A stretch of DNA of 52,022 nt from Klebsormidium nitens. Taxonomy: Eukaryota; Streptophyta; Klebsormidiophyceae; Klebsormidiales; Klebsormidiaceae. The position numbers and the translations under genes are program-made. The notes beneath the pieces are model-generated. The model was not told where the DNA came from, did no database searches, and saw only the letters and a program-made list of their open reading frames with translations. This document shows, piece after piece, positions 1 to 9,400 of the stretch. Each line of letters starts with the position of its first letter. Position 1 is the first letter of the stretch. The stretch is from the NCBI GenBank assembly GCA_000708835.1, contig DF237556.1, positions 1 to 52,022 of the forward strand, written 5' to 3'.

Positions 1-714
1 TGTTCAGCGCCGCTTCATATAAGCTCGATGCTCTGGGCTCCGTGTTTCCGATAACGCGTCAACAGTTCCACTTCGGGAGTTCAGCGAATGGTTAAAAATG
101 ACAAGAGCCGCTACATTGCCGATGCAGGAGCACCCCTAGAAGCACCCCTGCGCTGGAGCGGCATATGGGAAGACAGGCAAGCCGGTTCCGCGCGTCGAAG
201 TCATGGAGCTTGCTGATTGTCTTCTGCATTCGGATGAAAGGACGAGATGCAAAGGCAGCCAAGATTGGAACCGCAAGGTCGTTCGATGCAAGGTAAAAAC
301 TGGGATTGGAGTTCACGCCCTCGACCAAAACTTGAGTCGTTGAAGTTGAACTTCGCGATCACCCAGGCGAGCTGTCTTCTTAATGCGAGCGGCTTTGTTA
401 GACAGCTGGCCAATGATAAATTTGCGCCGCATGGATTTTGCACCCGGCCTTCTTTGTACCCCAGCGACCTTTGCTGTTTGATCGTTCACATGCCCCACTT
501 TGACGGTCAAGGTCTTCCCAAGCAATGACTGCGCAAGAGCCATCTTAATCGAAAACCTGCTATACATGTTGTAAACCTTCATCAAAGGTCTGAAACTGCT
601 TCGCTCCAAAGAACGACCGATAAAGAGAGGGACCTATTCTCACCGAGCTTTGGACGGGGTCGAAGTTGGGGTTCCGCTGGGCTGCAAGGACGAGAGATGT
701 GAATAAGCAAGACA
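1..714. other. no recognisable gene
   Basis: Short overlapping reading frames occur on both strands, but none resembles a known family, keeps a consistent composition or shows matched splice sites. I see no repeat, RNA gene or element end here. Confidence 0.4.
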
Positions 715-1206
715 TTGCGCTCACCAAACCTGCTTCAAAAACCTCCAGAAGCCGCACAACAGGATCGCACCATATGGATGGTAAACACTGCCGCAGAAAG
801 GTTACTTGAAGAAGGTCCAAATTGGTCCAAAGTCTGGGGACCTTTGAATCCTTTATCTCACCAGTTGAAACGAGTGTGTCTGCCAGGACCAGTGAGACAG
901 CACGGGGCGTCCCGCTGTAAGTTCCAACGTATGTGCCCGGACGTGGCGGCTTCCAAATGGCTACTCTACTTTCTCAAACCGGGATACCAAGACGATTATC
1001 TGGTCACCAGAAGGGGCGATCCAGCTCATTGCGAGGGATACGGGCTTGAATTTCCCCAGGAACAGTGCACACGTGGCGACTTCCCTGTGCGCGAGGCATA
1101 CATCTACAATGTCCCCAAAGCTCAAAAGCGCGAAGTACGTGGACGTTGGCTTGCATATTATCGCGCACTAGCTAACGAGACTCAGTCCTGCCAGAGGGCG
1201 GCTTGA
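715..1206 (+). CDS. unrecognised 163-residue ORF
   Basis: This is the longest open frame in the first 10 kb, starting MRSPNLLQKPPE and ending NETQSCQRAA. Composition is mixed, with Trp, Tyr and charged residues in the second half (for example VREAYIYNVPKAQKREVRG), which looks somewhat protein-like. I recognise no domain, signal peptide or membrane segment. It lies on the opposite strand from, and downstream of, the Cys-rich exons at 1490-1977. It could be chance, or an exon of a gene or old transposon whose other parts I cannot see. Confidence 0.15.
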   Translation: MRSPNLLQKPPEAAQQDRTIWMVNTAAERLLEEGPNWSKVWGPLNPLSHQLKRVCLPGPVRQHGASRCKFQRMCPDVAASKWLLYFLKPGYQDDYLVTRRGDPAHCEGYGLEFPQEQCTRGDFPVREAYIYNVPKAQKREVRGRWLAYYRALANETQSCQRAA

Positions 1207-1489
1207 AGACCTGAAGACCAACCAAGAGAGACGCCCAATATATGCAGCTTAGATGTACACACCATCCAATACCCGGCAAGCGCGCGCGCTACGCCTGCTT
1301 ACTAGTGGGCGTTCTAGGACCCGGCCGGAACGCCTGTCATCACGTGAGGACATTGAAGCATGGCGTTTTGGTCCCCAAAAAGTCTGTGCCCTGAGCACCG
1401 GGCCGCCCTGTCATTGTGGCCTGGTGATGACGTTCCGTTACGGTGGAAGCCCTCTAAATTGCAATACCTCCAAAGATCATCGAAAACTT

Positions 1490-1977
1490 TCAACTGCTCA
1501 AGAAGGTTAGCAGCTTACGGGTGGGTGCCGGAGTAGCCGGGGGCGGGTTGGAGGGGGTAGGCGACCCGCTCGGGTACTTTCCGGATGCACACGTGGCAGC
1601 AGCTCCGTTGGACAGCCCGCACGACTGGCTGTCGCAGCACACGAAGGTGGTGCCAGCATCTCCGAAGCACTGCGGAGAAAACGGCGGCCGGGTACATAGC
1701 GTTTTGGCCTCGTCGTAGCGTGGGCTTCTGTGCTCGAGAAATGACTCCCCTGAAACGCTTGTGCCGATCCGAGGGGTTGAGGAGTGCCGGGGAGGGAGGG
1801 TTCGGCATGATATCAGCAGAATCGACGACAGCAGGTGAGAGATTCAGCTAACGAGAGGATCGCGTCAACATCTGGAGGGGCCCAAACCCAAGTTTGACTG
1901 AGAGAGGGGGGGATGCTACCAACCTGGTTGGGATAGTCGGGATAGGCCGAGCAGTCAGCAGCATCTGCACACAGAAC
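1490..1977 (-). CDS. partial gene for a Cys-rich, Pro/Thr-linker secreted-type protein (two exons)
   Basis: Two exons are visible on the minus strand. Exon 1977-1924 (54 nt, acceptor TTTCAG, donor GTTGGT) encodes VLCADAADCSAYPDYPNQ. It joins in phase 0 to the exon starting at 1669 (acceptor TCTCCGCAG), which begins CFGDAGTTFVCC and ends in a Ser/Pro/Thr-rich stretch (TPSNPPPATPAPT). That frame stops at 1490, but a GTAAGC donor at 1518 may instead continue it to an unseen exon. The layout (Cys plus PNQ, phase-0 intron, then CF-x2-AG-x2-F-x-CC) matches the last module of the gene at 13,724-18,573, where ACDPASSLPNQ joins CFNAAGNAFICC. I infer that these are paralogues. The start exon with a signal peptide was not found upstream. 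No function can be assigned beyond a likely extracellular role. Confidence 0.5.
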
Positions 1978-3959
1978 CTGAAATGAGAACTCTCTCACTT
2001 CCTGAAATAATTGGATATTAATCGTCTGACCACGAAGCTGACAGCCAGCTTCTCCGCCGGAACTCTAGCTAGGATCGGAAGCACTTCCTACCGCCTTGCC
2101 ACAGTCCGTCTACAGGGCACTTTGCGGCTACCTTGTGGAGTTTACAGATTGAACCCGAGGCGGTAATATGTCCCATTTTCTCGGTGTCCCCTTGCGAAGA
2201 TCAAGGTCCAGGGTCTTTCAGTTGCAGACCAGTTCGGCTTTTGACAATCTCAGTTAGTAATCTTGTCAAAGCGCTTGAGGCCCATGGTCTCAGAGGATGT
2301 CTTTGTGAATGGTCCAACTCTGTCGCCATCTTAGGACTCTGTGCGGCAGATACGAATGAAACCCTCTTCCAGGGTTACCAACTTCATGCAGAAGCAGGTG
2401 TAGTGAAGAAACGCTGTGCGGAGAGCTATGTACACCACGATCTTGGTGAGCGCCTTCGATCACCGAGCAATATTATACCATCAGAATCTTTGACCTGAGA
2501 TGAAGTCTGGGCGTTCTGGGTGGTTGTGTCTTACATGATTAAACGATGCTTGTACTCAGCAACAGCACAAGGAGGGCAAATGCGGAACCGTTCATCTTCA
2601 CCCAGGCGCGCGGGGAAGTGGACCAGCTGTCAGTCTTCAGACTGCACATTTGACACAGCTGTCAGCATTGCCAGTGGGAGAGTCTCAATGAGGACCAGGA
2701 AGCAACTTCGAAGTCAAGGTCTTGAAGAAAAGGCACGGGTGCGGTACTAATCAGCAAGAGCTCAATATTGACCTGCAGATAACTGTGGAACTGAAAATGT
2801 TAACAAAAGCTATAGCAGCAAAGTTCAGGGTACTCAGGAATTCAAACGTTGCCTTCAGCATTTTCGAACACCAGCAGTTTCCAGCTTTAGGGATTGGGAT
2901 TGATTGTGACCCGTGCATCCGCCCAGTGCTGCCACTCAATGCTGATGTCATGCGACGCCATTTGCTGGCGCCTCCTCAATGACCAATGAAGAACCCAACA
3001 GAAAGAAAATGCTGATGCTACAATGATGTGAATACGCTCTCACCTGAAGAACCGCCCTATGCTGCTGGCCGCCCGTTACCCTCGCTTGCGCAAACTTTGC
3101 GCATCACTGTATATACTACCTCTGGGGCGCGTCAGCAAGGGCAGCGCAGCGATCAGAAAAAAGGCGCGTCAACGGCTGCCCCCTTTTGAGAAGGCAAGAT
3201 GCGACTTCCAAGTTAAGCTGAGCATTGCAGGGGGAGTCACAGCTTAGAATGAGGCCAACCTGCTTAGCCTTGTGAATCTAGCTCAGGGACGCTAGTATTC
3301 CCCAGCTTGGCGCCCGTGCGCGTTGGATGCAGCTTACTCTCCCTTCCGCGTGTTCAGACAACCGCAGAATTGAGAGAAGAGTCGTCGCAAGTGTCAAGGA
3401 TGTGAGGTAGCTTCAAGCTGGCTGGTAATGATAACACTCTTCAGGATTCAGCGCATTAACAGGTCATAAACGTCAAAGCGACGTGTAGTCCAGGGACCAG
3501 GACCCCGCCGCAGGTCTTGACAATTAACTGGTCTGACAGGCCGGCCCTTCACACAACAAGCAACAAGCAACACGAAGCGAGGAATGGAGTCAAGCCTAAA
3601 GGGGTTTCTAGTTCAGATCTGACGCTCCGAGTCAAGGCTAGGAGCTGGCCAGAGGCGGCCGCAGCAGCTCAGGACTTCGTTTCAGTTTGAAGCCACACTG
3701 CACAGCCTCAGCTGCAGGGCAGCCAGGGGCGGTGACACCTGCGCAGGAAAAACCTCTGCTGACTCTTGACTCGATTGACATTTCTGTCGCCACCAAGCAA
3801 GGCTGGCCACCGACCCAGTGAGGCTCTGACTGTGGCGACCACCGAAAATCTAGGCATCATGCAATGATCTTGGTCGATCTCAATGTCAACCAATCACAAT
3901 GCGCGTGTACAGCTCTGCTAGATCTGGGGAAGGTACTACCCTACCTACTGGCCAGCGTC
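1978..3959. other. no recognisable gene
   Basis: This region should hold the 5' part of the minus-strand Cys-rich gene if that gene is intact, but I found no signal-peptide exon or further Cys-rich module. Several ORFs of 60-120 codons (for example 2133-2498 on the plus strand) have no family resemblance. Confidence 0.35.
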
Positions 3960-4166
3960 GCAAGTAGGATACTGGCAACGCTCGCTTGCACTAAAAGCCG
4001 CTTGCACTAAGATACACAACTCCCGGGCACCCAAGCTAAAAACCCGAACCAAACAAATCACGCGCTCCGCACCCGCACCCACCCTAACCACCAAGCTAAC
4101 CCTACCCGTTCCCCGGGTGCTTATCTTAGTGCAAGCTAGCGTTGCCGCGCCGGAATGCAAGTAGGA
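3960..4166 (-). mobile_element. foldback/MITE-like element A with conserved G-rich core
   Basis: A 10-bp direct repeat, gcaagtagga, lies at 3960-3969 and 4157-4166 and brackets a 187-bp element. Inside are imperfect terminal inverted repeats sharing ggcaacgct, one mismatch, then gcttgcactaa. The left arm carries gcttgcactaa twice. Between the arms, read on the minus strand, is a core containing cccgggg, acgggtagggttag, gggtgcggagc and a T-rich end. The same core occurs in the elements at 29.2 and 42.8 kb, whose arms are unrelated. The 9-10 bp target duplication suggests a non-autonomous Mutator-like element. No coding capacity is seen. Confidence 0.75.
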
Positions 4167-4557
4167 CAAAGTACACTATTATATTAGTGTCTCCGGAATT
4201 TCTTCAGTGTTAGCACCCTCCCGTGCCGCGACCATAAAATTGATAAATGAACAGGTCGTTGAAGCTGGCCGGTAGGTACCACACCTGCACAGCGGTCATC
4301 CGGGCACTTGTTATCGCCCGGCCGGGTAGCTGGACGACGGGCAAACCTTCCCGGCAGTGTCACCGGGAAAATTGAGGGGTCTCCGGGATGTACTCGGTAC
4401 CATGCCGGTGCCCGGTCGAGGAGGACCGGAGTCCTGCATCCAAGCAAACAGATCATTCTGACACATGTCAACAGTCAGACCATCAATTGACGCCCTGTGA
4501 AAGTATTTACTCTGACAGATCGACCGGAGACACTAATATAATTGTGTAGATTGTCCC
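4163..4557. mobile_element. 395-bp element with about 34-bp terminal inverted repeats
   Basis: The left end (4171-4196) and the reverse complement of the right end (4524-4548) share tacac, one mismatch, then attatattagtgtctccgg. The match continues outwards imperfectly into ggacaa at both edges. The interior is rich in ccggccggg and ggtaccc motifs and holds no credible ORF. It abuts or slightly overlaps the right target repeat of element A, so one may have inserted beside the other. I could not identify a clear target-site duplication. It looks like a MITE of a family different from element A. Confidence 0.6.
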
Positions 4558-6313
4558 TTTTGCGCCAGTGTCTGATTGGCTGATCCTAGCCTGAGGAACG
4601 TGTCCCCATCCTCCAGGCTCCGATCTGCTGGCTTTCAAGTTTTAACGTGGTCCACTCATAGAAATATCACCTACTCTCGATGGTGACATTGTCTGACACA
4701 TACAAACAAGGTACAAACATTTAACAGACGTATGTTGCGTTCACGTTCCTGTTTACCGACCGGGGATCTCCAGGCCGGCTACTTTGATAGTACCGGTATG
4801 AATGGGATGAACCGATCTCGATGCTAGCCCTAACTAATAAAGAAGCGGGCATCGAAACCTGATTTTATTTAGACCTCCATTGCTTTGAAAGCAGTTAAAT
4901 AGGTAGGTACCGTAGTCGGAAGTTTGACAAACCACGAGTCGAGGGTCGCGAAACACAACCATCAAGTAAATAATCTGGACTAAAACTTTGGGTCGAGCGC
5001 GGGGCTCCGCACACCGGGCCCAAGGCCCCGGGGCCCCGCGCTCTCTACTGGATTGGGTGATGATTGGGATATTACGCTATTGCATTGAGTCTTGACTATC
5101 TAAAAAGTGCGGGGGGACTCCGATGACGACATTCTTGAATGAATGGCGCACATTGGTACAAGTTGAAACAACCCATGTATTACGGCAGCTGGGTAGCCTG
5201 GGGCCCTGGGCCCTGGAGGCTGGTACCCGTTGGCAAATTTGCGCCTGCGGCCTTTGAGAGGTGGGCACTACTGCCACTGCCAGCACGGGTACGTCGGAGG
5301 TGGGCGCTTTTAGGTTTAGGTTTTTGGATCTCATTTTACAACGTCCGGGCACAATCAGTCCTGTTCTGAGAATTTATGAACATGCTCAAGTTCGTCAAGA
5401 AGGAATCGGAAAGAGTCCAGTGAGTCGAGACCGGCCACCCGTAACCCTCAGCCTATAGCTAGCTGACGTATACGTACCAGCTCCATTATGCTGAGCTCAC
5501 AATCCGTTCGTGCCGCATCATGTGGGTTACAGTCGGCAAACTAACGCGGGCCCGCTGATTTTGCCACTCGCGTGAGAGCTCAGAAATCTACGGTCGATGG
5601 TTGGCCAGTAGCACGTCATACTAGTACATAGTACTTACTACTTTAAGTGTGCTTCATGTGTCTCAGGCTCTGCCAATCACAGTAAGTACTAAGCAGTACC
5701 CGGCCCCTGGTAAGTGATTACACTGATCGAATTGATATTAGTAGGTGATTAATCTTGCAGTTGGACCATGCTCAGCGGGTATATTATACCAGTTTGTTAG
5801 TACCGCTACATGATGGAAACACCTATGTCGACAATGTGTCTGAGTGATCGAAAGGCTGGACAGAGCTATCTACTTGGGGCCGCAGTTTCTGGTGAATTGA
5901 GGCAAAGTGACTTGATTGATCACATTGGTAGGTTTAGCTCGGCTGTCACGTCAGACGTCTAGCTATACAAGAGCTCATATAGGCGCTGTTAGTACAGCTG
6001 GGACTCGAGGATCCACAGTGCCGCGCTTGAGTGCCGCGCTTGAATGCAGACAGCGCATGTGGGTTCTGTCACACACAATTCAAGCTGCTCACAAACACCG
6101 AAGGTGATATCTTTCCAGAATCGGACTAGTAGTCAGAAAGTCGAATATTTTCTCACAGCTCCAGACATCCGCATCGTTGATCATGAGCAATAATTTCTCT
6201 TCTATCAATCGCAGGCACCACCGTCGTGACCTCACAGCTTGATGCGCCCACTTGCTAGATACTAAGCCGCTAACTCTATCTGCACTGAAGCAATCCTTTT
6301 TGGGTGGAGAAAA
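4558..6313. other. no recognisable gene; GC-rich hairpins
   Basis: No supported coding sequence. At 4995-5043 a perfect 11-bp inverted repeat (gagcgcggggc and its complement) encloses a very GC-rich loop with cccgggcc runs. At 5190-5295 there is another GC-rich patch with an inverted pair gtacccgt / acgggtac. These look like remains of short inverted-repeat elements. Confidence 0.4.
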
Positions 6314-6457
6314 ATGGCGCACCTCGCGGCAGGTCCCTGTTTCCGCGGACTCGCAGCTGCGCTGCTGACGTTGCTGTGCGCGTCCAGCGCTGCTAATTAT
6401 TAAGGCAAGCGCTCAGGGCATCAACCCCGCCCCTTCAAGTGGCCTGGGAGCCAACCC
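6314..6457 (+). pseudogene. broken copy of the signal-peptide exon of the Cys-rich gene
   Basis: The ATG at 6314 opens MAHLAAGPCFRGLAAALLTL, continuing LCASSAANY and stopping at TAA (6401-6403). This closely parallels exon 1 of the Cys-rich gene at 13,724 (MAHLAGPGIRILAIALLTVL), including the A-rich context before the ATG. After about 10 extra bases holding the stop, similarity resumes at gcgctcagggcat and ends at a GTAAGT donor (6458), as in the intact copy. I see no matching Cys-rich exon downstream before 13.7 kb. The simplest reading is an old duplicate, now dead. A short secreted peptide of 29 residues is possible but unlikely. Confidence 0.6.
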
Positions 6458-9400
6458 GTAAGTGCTAGCTCCGTCATTACAAGGCTGCAATCTTCTCCAA
6501 CCCAACTTTGCATGCACGGACTGTCCTGCAGTTCAGAGTGAAAAGATAAACAGGAGGTCGATTTTCAAAGTAGTGGCGAGCGGCCGAGTTCGTTTTGTTA
6601 TACGTACACACTTCTGACTCTCAGAGGTCGCTGAATAAAATATTGACATATGACGTTGCGATCACTGTCTTTGAACGGAAGGCCTTCCGCTGGCTGAGGG
6701 CGTAGAGTTCCAGACTAAGACAGCGGATTCGTTAAGAACGCGAACGGAAGGAGCAGGCTAATTAGCCCCAGAAAGAGTGCCATGCAATTCAGATGCCAAT
6801 TAAAGGCGTTCAAGGGGACCGACTTAGATAAACAAGTAGGTGCCGATGCGGATCAGTGGGGTGATATCTGTTAGGAGAGCGTAATCAGGTTGAGAATGTT
6901 GCATAAACGGTCGTAGAATTCGCGTAGAAGTAGCTGATAGACGAGCAGCCCACAAGCCTCCAAGCTGGCTGAATGCATTGAGCATATACGTGCGGATCAT
7001 TTGAATAATTAGTTTAGCTGAGGTCTGTTGTTTGAGTTTTGTGTACGTGCGCCGGAAACCCTTGAAATGTTTCTTGTCCTCGCTCGGAACGACTATCATG
7101 GCATCGATCCTAGAGACACTTCAATTTGATTGGGTTTCCATTGAGAAACTCTTTCTGCTTCTGGGTCAGAAAACACTCAGTATTCGCAAGTCAGATAATC
7201 CACAACGCGTTACTTAAGTCACAATCACATGCAGCTAGTATCTTCATGAAATATCGTGAAAGCTCATGATGACGGTACGTTCATGGAAAGCGGATCAAAT
7301 GTTGGAGATGCCCTTCATACTGCATTCATTTCTTAGCTATCCTTTTAAAGTCAACCGTTCAACAATTCTCGGCCAGGCCAAGGCGCCAGCTTGAAAGTCA
7401 GGCCTTGCGGCCAACGACAGCGCCGCGGAACCGCGCGAACAGTTCGCTACCGTGTTGGAAAACAGTCGTGGGATTTCCAAAACCCGCAAAAAGTTAGTTA
7501 GTCAACTTGCAGTATATAACCGTCTAAGTCTGGACCCTATCTGCGCTTTGTACTGTAACAAGCTTGCGAAGTAGCGCTACTAGCATTCTTGATAGATGCT
7601 AACTTTTCCGCATACGTGGCACGTCTGTCTCTTATCAATTGTCTTCAGCCTCTCAGATCACTCTTAAAATCCAACCAAGAAGATCCTGAATGATTCTTAT
7701 TTCGATCCGGCGCCGCATCTAAACAGTTCCTCGCCAGAACGAGCTTCAGTTTCCCCTTGTAAGTGAATAAGCCGCTCGTCTGCATCCTTGCGAGCGCTCT
7801 CGAGGGCGCCCGCTGAGTTCTTCGGGTTGAGTCCGTCGAGTTGAGTCCGAAGAGCCAAAACGTCACAGTTCAAACTTGCGAATCTGCAAGCATGATTGTC
7901 CGGCTGTAAGACGACATCCAACAACTCTGAGCACAAAGTTCACAGAGGGCGAAGTAATGAGGCTCGCTTCCTACAGCCTTCTGCGAAGTTCAAGCTCAGT
8001 ATAAAGGGGAGACCTGGGAATGCGCGAAGTCTTGACACAAGTGTTTCATGAAAGCTCTCACGGGACCAGATCGACGCTGGTAACTGGGCTCTTCTCATCA
8101 GAGCTGACCGGTCGCACACAAAGCACCAAATTGCAGCCTTCCGTAAAGGCGACGAGGAACTTCGGAAGGCTAGCACGGCTGCGCCCTTCAAAGGCTTCGA
8201 CTGAGTACCCACGTACCTGGCGCCAAATCCTCAGAGAAACTTGCAAAAAGCACCGAGACAATTTCAGCAGTGTCGTCAGCCCCTCCGCATAGGCGCGCGC
8301 GCGCGCGCAGTGCCATCTCCGGTACCGCCCATCTCTAGTTCCTTCCAATGCTTCCGTGTCGGACATCCACCCAATTAATCATGGGGCGCGATTAATTGGA
8401 ATTCCAAACCATCCCCCTGGTGTAAATGCACTCTTCCAGCTGCCGGACGCTCGCTTGATGCCGTCAGCTCGGCCGGGTTTGAGAGTTTCTACTCCCCGCC
8501 AGCCTCAGTAAAAAGCTAGCCTCGTTGACGGTGCCCGTGAGGGCGGACTTGGCAGCTCCTGCGCCGGTGATCTGGATAGAGAGGTCCGTTTTGGGGACCT
8601 CATCACACTACCCAAATTGATGTCAACGGGGCTCAAGGGCTTTGGAGAATTGATACGGGATGTGGTCAAGAGCACGCGCGAGCACCGCCGGCGCTTCATT
8701 TGGCCGCGGTCTATGGAATCCTCAATCTGCACTTGCATCCCCTCCTCTGGTGCCCTCGGCGTCCGTTCGGACAAGCTGCCGGGTCGTCTCCCTCCTGCCA
8801 GACGTGCAAAAGCGCCACGTGCGCGAACTCGAGCTGGCCCGCTGCGTACTTATCTTGTTCTCTTACTTTACTAGTTCACACGGATCTGACGTGCTCCCAC
8901 GTTGTCACCGTAATTTGGCCGCTTGAAAACCTCTAGATGAGCACAGAAGCATACAAGTACTCGTCAGCACGACGCAGTTTTCAATCACTGGCACGTTGGC
9001 CGGCTGCCACGTCAGCCCCAGGTTGACGAGCGTCTGCTTCGAGTCTTGGACGCTTTGTTAATTTCTACGGACCACTCCAGGCTCTCGGAAGTAAACCCTG
9101 TCGCCATTTCCTTGTTCTGAAGCGTGGTTTCCAAGTAATTGCAGTACGAGCTTGCACGTATGCCAGGGAGCCAATTTCTGACGACGGGGACAAAAGGCGC
9201 CTTGGGCCAACTAAAAGGCCGGGAGACAGGCTGGAATATTCGCATCTGCCTTTATGCTTATACGGATCATGAAATGCAGGCGAACGGTGCTCAAGGAGCA
9301 AACCATCAATAGAATAGGATGAGAGATACGAAAGCGAAAAGCAGAATCAAAAGCGCAAGGCAACAGACTAATCGATTGGAAATGGAGTCAGACTGCAGGA

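Noticed and set aside
8292-8309. (CG)n run
   Set aside because: A simple dinucleotide repeat with no associated gene or structure.
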